A stretch of DNA of 6,102 bases from NCBI GenBank assembly GCA_938082955.1, contig CALKDE010000257.1, forward strand, positions 1 through 6,102. The letters run 5' to 3'. Under the pieces are notes generated by a model. That model did no database searches and was not told the DNA's origin. It was given only the letters and a program-made list of their open reading frames with translations. Positions within the stretch are counted from its first letter, which is position 1. Every line of letters begins with the position of its first letter. Positions 1 to 5,401 of the stretch are shown here, piece after piece. Position numbers and translations under genes: made by a program. The DNA is from an uncultured Pseudomonadales bacterium. GTDB lineage: Bacteria; Pseudomonadota; Gammaproteobacteria; Pseudomonadales; Pseudohongiellaceae.

Positions 1-195
1 GCGGTAGCGGAGCTAGGCGTTAATGTCGAGCGGCTTAACACCCAATGCACACCAGCGCCGATGTCGTCCGATGCTCTATTCAAGGCGAAAGCGACTCTCG
101 AGGTGCCGGAGCATGTCGCGCTGGAGCAGTTGCAGGAAAAATTGGAGCAGTTAGCAGACGATCTGATTGTTGAGATTGAGGTAGTTGTTCGTTAG
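1..195 (+). CDS. GcvR-like ACT-domain regulatory protein, C-terminal fragment
   Basis: Open from the window edge to a TAG at 193-195, giving the last 64 residues of a protein whose start lies outside. The fragment reads as the second half of a tandem-ACT protein of the glycine-cleavage repressor type (GcvR, COG2716-like). The segment GVNVERLNTQ, then a TPAPMSSDALFKAKATLEVP stretch, then a helix rich in Leu/Glu and a final DDLIVEIEVV strand fit the beta-alpha-beta-beta-alpha-beta ACT fold. Members of this family are cytosolic; E. coli GcvR acts by antagonising GcvA at the gcv operon. Many non-enteric homologues carry the GcvR name without proof of that role, so only the family is claimed. It ends 21 bp before the convergent imelysin gene, with a hairpin between the two stops. 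Confidence 0.7.
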   Translation, partial: AVAELGVNVERLNTQCTPAPMSSDALFKAKATLEVPEHVALEQLQEKLEQLADDLIVEIEVVVR

Positions 196-220
196 GCGCT
201 CAATTAGTTCGTGAGCCTAA
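192..220. terminator. Hairpin between convergent stop codons, possible two-way terminator
   Basis: TTAG (192-195) pairs with CTAA (217-220) and GCTCA (198-202) pairs with TGAGC (212-216), giving nine base pairs with a two-base bulge (196-197) and a nine-base loop. It covers both the ACT-protein TAG and the imelysin TAG. Neither side is followed by a T-tract, so it is not a standard intrinsic terminator; it could still protect the 3' ends or work with Rho. The placement is suggestive and the function inferred. Confidence 0.3.
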
Positions 221-1494
221 TCGGTGAGATCGAGTTTGAGCTTGTTGTTATAGTCGATAATGTTGGTCAGCAGATTAATACACTCAACGATCTCGGACTC
301 TCTTTCATTTGTGGGGCCTACTGAATCACTCGCTCTGTTGTCGTATAGCAATACAAGACAGGCCTTGCTCGCATCGAAGTTCTGATAGAAAAACTCAGAA
401 AATTCTTCCGATATAGCAGAGAATACGCGGTCTAAAGTTGTGCCGTTTTCAGTCTGGCGTTCAAGTAACAGCCTCTCCAACCCACACAACTGACTAGACA
501 CCGCATTCTGTGTTGACCGACTATAGGGGGATTGTATGCTCTCAGAAAAATTTCCATTCAGCATTGGATATAAAGAGCGTAGCAGCAACTCCTCGGTAAG
601 CATTGCCGACATCGAATCCGCAAAAATGACGATAAGTTCTGTTCCTGATGTCGATTCGATTCCTCGCCTTATGCTCGATTCTTCAGCAAGCCATAAAGAC
701 TGCAACGCTCGAAAATCTTCGACTAGGGTGTCAGTGGCGACGGATAGAAAAAGTCGCCGGCGGTTGTTACTTAGTTGATCTAGGGAATAGCCACTTTCTA
801 TTTCTTGCGAGGTGAGCTCTAACACGGCATCAAAGTCGGCAGCAGGTCGGGGAACAGAACCACTATCGTATCCCCAAAGCAAAAACTCGATCACATGGAA
901 GCCCAGGGTCACTTCTGATATATCAAAGGTGCCATGTTGCTCGCGAAGAGAGTCAACGTCTAGATTTACATTAATATCGTTCACGATGCCGCTATCGGGG
1001 TAGCCATTTACATAGTCGATATATCCAGGAATTATCGGCCAGTGATTGATCTGATACTGAATCTGCATAAGTGCTAAACTGTTCTGCTCCCCAAGTAGCT
1101 GCGCGGCAAAGTAACGGTGCAGCGTAGTGAGTTCGTATGCGCTATGCGCGTCGAGCCAAGCTTGTTTTGAGAGATTTAGATTTTCGTTGTTTGCTTGCTC
1201 AGTAAGCATACCTATCGAAGACTGAAACATTTCAATCTCAATTCCGGCTTGAATGAGGTCGGTTTCTATCTGTTCGATATATTCTAGGGCTATCTCTTTA
1301 GCGGATGCGCTCAGTTCAGGATTAAGTAATTCGAATGCACTGGGAGTAATATCTTTTACTGATTCAATATTTTGAGGTTCAGCTGTTTCGTCGCTGCACC
1401 CGACAAGAAGCAGGAACGCTAGCACTGCGATTCCCATTCTTCGTAGGATCAAACCTAAGTTGAGATATTTTTGCATAAGCGTTACATGATGCAC
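217..1494 (-). CDS. Imelysin family (peptidase M75-like) lipoprotein
   Basis: A 425-residue protein from GTG at 1494. Residues 7-33 form a lipoprotein signal: Lys and Arg-Arg in the n-region, a hydrophobic core, and lipobox LLVGC with Cys33 followed by Ser, which predicts outer-membrane sorting. The body is mostly helical and carries the imelysin signature GxHxxE as GFHVIE at 198-203, with the usual LLWG after it. It also has an AW-x3-HSAY segment near 112-120, a WPI-x2-GYIDYV segment near 152-162, and a late SPYSRSTQNAVSSQLCGLE segment near 322-340 that matches the second half-domain. The family includes the insulin-cleaving ICMP of Pseudomonas and EfeO-like iron-uptake proteins; true peptidase activity is doubtful for most members, and a role in iron or metal handling is the family-based guess. 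The GTG overlaps the TAG of the upstream phosphatase gene (TAGTG), favouring translational coupling. ATG at 1476 (codon 7) would also keep a complete signal peptide; neither start has a clear Shine-Dalgarno. Confidence 0.85.
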   Translation of the reverse strand: MHHVTLMQKYLNLGLILRRMGIAVLAFLLLVGCSDETAEPQNIESVKDITPSAFELLNPELSASAKEIALEYIEQIETDLIQAGIEIEMFQSSIGMLTEQANNENLNLSKQAWLDAHSAYELTTLHRYFAAQLLGEQNSLALMQIQYQINHWPIIPGYIDYVNGYPDSGIVNDINVNLDVDSLREQHGTFDISEVTLGFHVIEFLLWGYDSGSVPRPAADFDAVLELTSQEIESGYSLDQLSNNRRRLFLSVATDTLVEDFRALQSLWLAEESSIRRGIESTSGTELIVIFADSMSAMLTEELLLRSLYPMLNGNFSESIQSPYSRSTQNAVSSQLCGLERLLLERQTENGTTLDRVFSAISEEFSEFFYQNFDASKACLVLLYDNRASDSVGPTNERESEIVECINLLTNIIDYNNKLKLDLTD

Positions 1495-2174
1495 TAGCTT
1501 CGTAGCGTCAGAATTTTCCAGCCTTCGGATTCTGCTTTTTCGCGCAATCTCCGGTCAGGATCTACTGCCACTGGCGTTGCCACCTCTTGTAGTAGGGGTA
1601 GATCATTTATGGAGTCACTGTAGAATACGGCTTCACTCAGGTTGAAACGGGCTTCTTGCTGGTCTAACCATGCATTGATTTTCGCAACCTTTCCGTCTTG
1701 ATAGCAGGGAGTGCCTAAAATTTTTCCGTTGTACATACCGTTACTAATTTGCAGTTGTGTCGCCATTATTAAATCGGCATTGAAGAGCTTAGCGATCGGT
1801 GTTGAGATGAACTCATTGGTAGCGGTAATGATAATGCAGAAGTCTCCGGCGTCCAGATGCGTGCGCACGAGCTCTTTGCCCTTATCTAGAATGATAGGCT
1901 CAACAGATTGTTCCATGAATTTAGCAAGTAGTTGCGCTCGCTGTGTGCGCTCGAGTTGCATAACAGGCTGGATTGTAAACGCGACGTAGCCGTGTATGTC
2001 TAATGCGCCTTGCTTGTATTGATCGTAGAAGCGGTCGTTTTTCTCGCGATGGGCTTTCTCTTCGACCAGGTCATTGCTGATTAAGAACTCTCCCCAGGCA
2101 TGATCGCTGTCGCCTTCTAGTAACGTATTATCTAAATCGAATAAGGCTAACTTTCCTGAACTGATCGACTGCAT
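1494..2174 (-). CDS. HAD superfamily subfamily IB phosphatase (SerB/CicA-like)
   Basis: A 226-residue cytosolic hydrolase. All HAD motifs are visible: motif I FDLDNTLL with nucleophile Asp13 and acid/base Asp15; motif II IIITATN with Thr117; motif III Lys162 in DGKVAKI; motif IV YSDSINDLPLL with Asp187 and Asp191 for Mg2+. A helical C1 cap lies between motifs I and II, as in phosphoserine-phosphatase-like IB enzymes. ATG at 2174 is chosen because GGAAGAG lies seven bases upstream; an in-frame TTG at 2198 would add eight residues with no family support. I recall a Pseudomonas homologue next to rppH-ptsP being reported as a histidinol-phosphate phosphatase, so that substrate is possible here, but nothing in the sequence fixes it; phosphoserine or other small phosphomonoesters are alternatives. 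The gene diverges from rppH and overlaps the downstream imelysin start by one base, so the two are probably cotranscribed. Confidence 0.88.
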   Translation of the reverse strand: MQSISSGKLALFDLDNTLLEGDSDHAWGEFLISNDLVEEKAHREKNDRFYDQYKQGALDIHGYVAFTIQPVMQLERTQRAQLLAKFMEQSVEPIILDKGKELVRTHLDAGDFCIIITATNEFISTPIAKLFNADLIMATQLQISNGMYNGKILGTPCYQDGKVAKINAWLDQQEARFNLSEAVFYSDSINDLPLLQEVATPVAVDPDRRLREKAESEGWKILTLRS

Positions 2175-2244
2175 ATAAATTCTCTTCCATTTTCTCAATG
2201 TAGTTAGCTTGCTGAGACACTAGCGATTCAAGCGATTCGATCAT
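2128..2244 (-). CDS. Possible 38-residue small ORF overlapping the phosphatase start
   Basis: ATG at 2244 is preceded by GAGG (2253-2256) at an eight-base spacing, a good Shine-Dalgarno for this window, and the frame runs 38 codons to TAA at 2128-2130. The first 24 residues (beginning MIESLESLVSQQANYIEK) are Leu/Glu/Gln-rich with a helical, coiled-coil look; the tail is basic. The last 14 codons or so lie over the phosphatase start in another frame. The same frame is open upstream for 37 more codons without any ATG, GTG or TTG, so the full stop-to-stop span is about 75 codons. I recognise no family. It could be a small protein, a translated leader coupling to the phosphatase, or chance. If the TATAAT at 2243-2248 is a working -10, transcripts from it would begin after this ATG. 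Confidence 0.3.
   Translation of the reverse strand: MIESLESLVSQQANYIEKMEENLYAVDQFRKVSLIRFR
2222..2239. repeat. Tandem 9-bp repeat in the phosphatase leader
   Basis: AGCGATTCA at 2222-2230 is followed directly by AGCGATTCG at 2231-2239, matching at eight of nine bases. It lies just downstream of the minus-strand TATAAT, where a repressor site would be effective, and it encodes the ESLESL part of the 38-codon ORF. Two copies are too few to claim function. Confidence 0.35.
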
Positions 2245-2271
2245 TATAGCCGCCTCGGAGGTAATTCTGTA
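2243..2271 (-). promoter_or_regulatory. Candidate sigma70 promoter for the phosphatase-imelysin pair
   Basis: On the minus strand a perfect TATAAT occupies 2248-2243. Seventeen bases upstream is TACAGA (2271-2266), a poor -35 with three of six matches. Initiation would fall near 2236, giving a leader of about 60 bases before the ATG at 2174. The -10 is strong but the -35 is weak, so an activator or upstream element may be needed. The same bases contain the ATG of the 38-codon ORF (TATAATG), so the two uses compete. Confidence 0.4.
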
Positions 2272-2297
2272 CTGGAAGAGCTCTTGAATAGGGGGTT

Positions 2298-2309
2298 TTG
2301 GCTTGCCAA
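2298..2309. promoter_or_regulatory. Perfect dyad TTGGC-TT-GCCAA, possible operator
   Basis: An inverted repeat with five-base arms and a two-base centre lies near the middle of the divergent region, upstream of both candidate promoters. Size and symmetry suit a dimeric regulator acting on both sides. The regulator is unknown, and five-base arms can occur by chance. Confidence 0.25.
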
Positions 2310-2317
2310 TATAGTGC

Positions 2318-2346
2318 TTAACACATTGATATAAAAGAAAAATAGT
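2318..2346 (+). promoter_or_regulatory. Candidate sigma70 promoter for rppH
   Basis: TTAACA (2318-2323, five of six matches to the -35 consensus) is separated by 17 bases from AATAGT (2341-2346, four of six to the -10). Initiation would be near 2353, leaving a leader of about 80 bases. Another -10-like TATAAA at 2330-2335 has no good -35 at normal spacing (TTGCCA at 2303-2308 is 21 bases away). Confidence 0.3.
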
Positions 2347-2365
2347 GGTTTTTCCCTAAGTTTGG

Positions 2366-2400
2366 TCATTGATTAGGGGGGAAGGTTTGTGAAACAATGA
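2366..2400 (+). promoter_or_regulatory. Leader hairpin enclosing a G-tract, upstream of rppH
   Basis: TCATTG (2366-2371) can pair with CAATGA (2395-2400), and the flanking GG and CC can add to it across a one-base bulge. The 23-base loop contains GGGGGGAAGG (2376-2385), the only purine-rich Shine-Dalgarno-like tract before rppH, and the right arm contains the AUG of the 12-codon leader ORF. The pairing could limit initiation there. The stem is short, so this is a weak structural inference. Confidence 0.25.
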
Positions 2401-2435
2401 ACCATTACTTTCACCATACGGGCCTGCAGCAGTGA
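2397..2435 (+). CDS. 12-codon leader ORF coupled to rppH
   Basis: ATG at 2397-2399 opens a short frame encoding MNHYFHHTGLQQ and ending in TGA at 2433-2435. The TGA overlaps the rppH GTG (2432-2434) in the sequence GTGA, the usual form of a translational-coupling junction. A G-rich tract with AAGG ends 11 bases before the ATG, a long but possible spacing. rppH has no Shine-Dalgarno of its own at its only possible start, so reinitiation after this leader would explain how it is translated. Three of the twelve codons are His. It is too short to judge by coding statistics. Confidence 0.35.
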   Translation: MNHYFHHTGLQQ

Positions 2436-2932
2436 TAGATTCAGAAGGATTTCGTTCGAATGTAGGCATTGTCATTTGCAACAGGCAGGGACAGTTGCTG
2501 TGGGCGAAAAGAATAGGGCAGAGTGCGTGGCAGTTTCCTCAGGGCGGGATTAAGCAAAGCGAGTCCGTGGAAGAGGCTTTGTTTAGAGAGTTGGATGAAG
2601 AGGTTGGCTTGTCGGAGGCCGATGTACAGATCCTGCATCAAACTAAAGATTGGTTGTATTATCGCCTTCCTGAAAATTTTATTCGCCAACACAGCGACCC
2701 GCTTTGTATTGGCCAGAAACAGAAATGGTTTTTGCTCAGCCTCGAAGGCGATGATAGTAGGGTCGAATTGAGTAAGACTCAAAAGCCAGAGTTTGACGAT
2801 TGGCGTTGGGTAAATTTTTGGTACCCGGTGGGCCAAGTAATCGAGTTCAAACGGGATGTCTACCGCAAGGCTTTACAACAGTTAGAGACTCCCCTTAGTA
2901 GTTATATAGGCAGCCCTATAATTAACAGCTAA
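2432..2932 (+). CDS. rppH: RNA pyrophosphohydrolase RppH (Nudix)
   Basis: A 166-residue cytosolic Nudix hydrolase that converts 5'-triphosphorylated RNA to the monophosphate, which triggers RNase E-dependent mRNA decay. The sequence follows E. coli RppH almost throughout: MIDSEGFRSNVGIVICNRQG at the N-terminus, WQFPQGGI at 33-40, the Nudix box from Gly38 to Leu60 with catalytic Glu53, Glu56 and Glu57, CIGQKQKWFLL at 92-102, and PEFDDWRWVNFWYPVGQV then FKRDVYR at 119-145. It is about ten residues shorter than the E. coli protein because the variable basic C-terminal tail is missing. GTG at 2432 is the only possible start: the frame is closed by TGA at 2390-2392 with no other start codon between, and it matches the family N-terminus. 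No Shine-Dalgarno precedes it; the overlapping 12-codon ORF may supply coupling. ptsP follows on the same strand after 180 bp, as in other gammaproteobacteria. Confidence 0.96.
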   Translation: MIDSEGFRSNVGIVICNRQGQLLWAKRIGQSAWQFPQGGIKQSESVEEALFRELDEEVGLSEADVQILHQTKDWLYYRLPENFIRQHSDPLCIGQKQKWFLLSLEGDDSRVELSKTQKPEFDDWRWVNFWYPVGQVIEFKRDVYRKALQQLETPLSSYIGSPIINS

Positions 2933-2936
2933 TTAT
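2905..2936 (+). terminator. Two overlapping hairpins at the rppH stop codon
   Basis: TATAGG (2905-2910) pairs with CCTATA (2915-2920) around CAGC, and ATAATTA (2918-2924) pairs with TAATTAT (2930-2936) around ACAGC. They share 2918-2920, so only one can form fully at a time. The second contains the rppH TAA and is followed by TTTG, but its stem is entirely A-T. This could be a weak attenuator or RNA-processing site between rppH and ptsP; it is not a convincing terminator. Confidence 0.25.
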
Positions 2937-3112
2937 TTGCCGCACTACCAAGCAGAAGTTCAAAAAATACGGTGCGCTAGACAGGCGCTACATTACTCTC
3001 GATTTGATTTCTGGATTTGGGAACCAAGCCTTCAAGCCGAACCGAAGTAAACGAGTATCTTATCGATCGCGTGAAATGCCTTCGCAGCGTTAAGACATTG
3101 GAGTAAAAATTA
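2937..3112 (+). other. rppH-ptsP intergenic stretch with the ptsP ribosome binding site
   Basis: No credible gene lies here; the longest open frames are short and lack Shine-Dalgarno sequences. The one clear element is GGAG at 3100-3103, nine bases before the ptsP GTG at 3113. A -10-like TATCTT at 3056-3061 has only TTCAAG (3031-3036) as a poor -35 at 19 bases, so an internal ptsP promoter is possible but unsupported. Read-through from rppH is the simpler view. Confidence 0.5.
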
Positions 3113-5386
3113 GTGCTCGATCGATTGCGAAGCATTGTACAAAAAGTAAATGCGGCTAGAGATCTGCAGTCGGCGCTGGATATTATCGTCCACAAAGTGC
3201 GCCAGACTTTAGATACTCAGGTCTGTTCCGTATTTTTGCTCGACAAGGATATTAATGCACATGTGTTGATGGCCTCCGATGGATTGAAGAAAGAATCGGT
3301 CGGACACGTCAGTCTAGAAGTAGGAGAAGGTCTCGTCGGCCTCGTCGCGAAACATGCTGAACCGATCAATCTGCAGGATGCCTCGCTACATCCGAGTTTT
3401 CACTATCTAAAAGATACCGGTGAAGAGAATTATCACTCTTTTCTTGGTGTGCCTATTATCCACCATCGCTCAGTACTAGGGGTGCTGGTTGTTCAGCACG
3501 AAGAGCGACGCCGCTTTGACGAAAGTGAAGAGGCATTCCTGATAACGCTTTCCGCTCAACTTTCTGGCGTAATTGCTCACGCGGAGGCAACTGGGGCAAT
3601 AGAGGGTGTTAGCCCATCCGGTCACAAAACATCAGACACTGTATTTCCTGGCGTGTCAGGATCTTCGGGTGTCGCTATTGGTGAGGCTGTTGTTGTTTTC
3701 CCGCATGCTGACCTTAGTCAGATACCTCAACGGCGCACCCGAGACATCGAAGGGGAGATAGAGTTTTTCAATAGCTGCCTAGAGTTAGTAAGACAGGACA
3801 TGCGCAATCTGCATGCGAAATTAGCGGGGCAGGTCGCGGAAGAGGAACGGCAGCTTTTCGATGTCTATATTCGTATGCTAGATGATGCTGCGCTGGGCAA
3901 TGAGATTGTCGAAAGAATTAGAATGGGCTTCTGGGCGCAGGGTTCGCTTGCCTACGTAGCAAACGAACACGTCAGAAGCTTTGAGGAGATGGACGATCCC
4001 TATCTCAGTGAACGTGCAATCGATATCAAGGACCTCTGTGCTCGCATACTATTTTATTTGCAAGATAAGGTCGTTGTAGAAACAGAGTATGCGGACTGCA
4101 CCATTCTCGTCAGTGAAGAGATCACACCGTCAATGTTGGCGGAAGTGCCTGAGTCTAAGTTAAAGGGCCTGATATCCGTGAAGGGGTCAGGCAATTCGCA
4201 TGTTGCGATTCTTGCTAGAACCATGGGCATACCGACGGTAATGGGAGCGGTAGATCTGCCCTATACCCAGCTACATGGCAAAGAAGTCATTATTGATGGC
4301 TATAAGGGCGAGGTAATAACCAATCCCTCGGATCAGATTCGTGCCCGCTTTCTTGAAACGATTCAGGAACAGGACCAGCTAGACAAGGGCCTTTTAGGCT
4401 TAAAGGATCTGCCTTGTGAGACAGCGGATCATCATAGAGTTCATCTATGGGTTAACACAGGACTAATGACAGATGTTATGCGTTCTCTCGATCAGGGCGC
4501 CGAGGGTATTGGATTGTTCAGAACCGAAGTGCCTTTTCTTCTAGCAGAACAATTCCCTAGTGAGGAGGAACAATACCAAATCTATCGCGAGCAACTAGAG
4601 GCCTTTGCTCCTAAGCTAGTAACCATGCGTACCCTTGATATTGGTGGTGACAAGTCACTGCCTTACTTCCCGATAGAAGAAGCTAACCCGTTTCTTGGTT
4701 GGCGAGGCATTCGGGTTACTTTGGATCATCCAGAGATTTTTACCGCGCAGATACATGCTATGTTGCGAGCGAGCGTTGGTCTCGATAATTTGCAGATCAT
4801 GTTACCGATGATTAGCAACATCAACGAAGTAAAATCAGCGTTGCAACTAATCAAGAAGGCTTACCGCGAACTTATTCAGGAAGGTGTGAAGGTAAAATAC
4901 CCACCTGTGGGCGTTATGATCGAGTTACCCGCGGCCGTCTATCAGACTCGCGCTCTTGCTAGATTAGTAGACTTCATTTCCGTAGGTAGCAACGACCTCA
5001 CGCAGTATCTATTGGCAGTGGATAGGAATAATCCGCGCGTGGCCAACCTTTACTCTGCGTTTCATCCCGCCGTGCTTAGTGCATTGCAACAAGTCGTCGA
5101 AGGGGCTCAGGCAGAAGGCAAGCCTGTAAGTATTTGTGGTGAGATGGCAGGCGACCCTGGTGCGGCCATATTATTAATGGCTATGGGCTATGATGTGTTG
5201 TCCATGAACGCCGCATCATTGTTAAAAGTAAAATCTGTGCTACGTAGTATTACTTTAGAAGTCGCTGAAGAACTTCTAGAAAACGTGATGCAGCTAGATG
5301 ACATGCAGCTGATTCGAAGTGCGGTGGATTTGTCTTTGTATAATGCCGGCGTCGATCGACTGCTGCGATCTTCCCGCACAAACTAG
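3113..5386 (+). CDS. ptsP: PtsP, Enzyme I of the nitrogen phosphotransferase system (EI-Ntr)
   Basis: A 757-residue cytosolic phosphoenolpyruvate-protein phosphotransferase. It takes phosphate from PEP onto a histidine and passes it to NPr (PtsO) and on to EIIA-Ntr (PtsN). Domain order: GAF sensor at about 1-160 (VCSVFLLD, GLVGLVA, FLGVPII, GVLVVQ), which in enteric homologues binds glutamine; a linker near 161-178; the EI N-terminal domain from about 179 (PGVSGSSGVAIGEA) with the NPr-binding helical part; the phosphohistidine domain with GSGNSHVAILARTMGIPTVMG, active His363; and the PEP-binding TIM barrel from about 430. In the barrel, GIGLFRTE (Arg470), MRTLDIGGDK (Arg506), Mg2+ ligands Glu604 in MIELP and Asp628 in GSNDLTQY, and the proton-donor Cys675 in CGEMAGDP are all intact. 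Length and ends match E. coli PtsP (MLxRLRxIVxKV). GTG at 3113 is fixed by GGAG upstream and an in-frame TAA at 3104-3106. Confidence 0.97.
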   Translation: MLDRLRSIVQKVNAARDLQSALDIIVHKVRQTLDTQVCSVFLLDKDINAHVLMASDGLKKESVGHVSLEVGEGLVGLVAKHAEPINLQDASLHPSFHYLKDTGEENYHSFLGVPIIHHRSVLGVLVVQHEERRRFDESEEAFLITLSAQLSGVIAHAEATGAIEGVSPSGHKTSDTVFPGVSGSSGVAIGEAVVVFPHADLSQIPQRRTRDIEGEIEFFNSCLELVRQDMRNLHAKLAGQVAEEERQLFDVYIRMLDDAALGNEIVERIRMGFWAQGSLAYVANEHVRSFEEMDDPYLSERAIDIKDLCARILFYLQDKVVVETEYADCTILVSEEITPSMLAEVPESKLKGLISVKGSGNSHVAILARTMGIPTVMGAVDLPYTQLHGKEVIIDGYKGEVITNPSDQIRARFLETIQEQDQLDKGLLGLKDLPCETADHHRVHLWVNTGLMTDVMRSLDQGAEGIGLFRTEVPFLLAEQFPSEEEQYQIYREQLEAFAPKLVTMRTLDIGGDKSLPYFPIEEANPFLGWRGIRVTLDHPEIFTAQIHAMLRASVGLDNLQIMLPMISNINEVKSALQLIKKAYRELIQEGVKVKYPPVGVMIELPAAVYQTRALARLVDFISVGSNDLTQYLLAVDRNNPRVANLYSAFHPAVLSALQQVVEGAQAEGKPVSICGEMAGDPGAAILLMAMGYDVLSMNAASLLKVKSVLRSITLEVAEELLENVMQLDDMQLIRSAVDLSLYNAGVDRLLRSSRTN

Positions 5387-5401
5387 ATAGCCTGCAGGAC
5401 T
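5387..5401. other. Short convergent junction between ptsP and the acetyltransferase
   Basis: Only 15 bp separate the two stop codons. It contains the eight-base palindrome CCTGCAGG (5391-5398) but no stem-loop with a T-tract on either strand, so no intrinsic terminator is visible for either gene. Confidence 0.4.

Noticed and set aside
536..1003. Plus-strand open frames inside the imelysin gene (536-778, 812-1003)
   Set aside because: They lie antisense within a well-supported gene, resemble no family and are Ser/Arg-rich in the way antisense readings usually are.
2276..2285. Palindrome AAGAGCTCTT in the divergent region
   Set aside because: A single ten-base palindrome without a loop is expected by chance fairly often in a region of this size, and its flanks are not symmetrical.
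2397..2435. Histidine-codon attenuator in the rppH leader
   Set aside because: Only three of twelve codons are His, there is no terminator/antiterminator pair with a T-tract, and rppH is not a biosynthetic gene. The frame is kept only as a coupling candidate.
2441..2836. Minus-strand 131-codon frame across rppH
   Set aside because: It is antisense to a near-complete match to RppH with an intact Nudix box; the product shows no recognisable domain.
3071..3106. Mini-ORF of 11 codons ending just before the ptsP start
   Set aside because: GTG start with no Shine-Dalgarno; ptsP has its own GGAG at 3100-3103, so no coupling is needed.
2977..3195. Minus-strand 72-codon frame over the rppH-ptsP gap and ptsP start
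   Set aside because: It overlaps the conserved ptsP N-terminus, has no Shine-Dalgarno that I can see and resembles no known protein.
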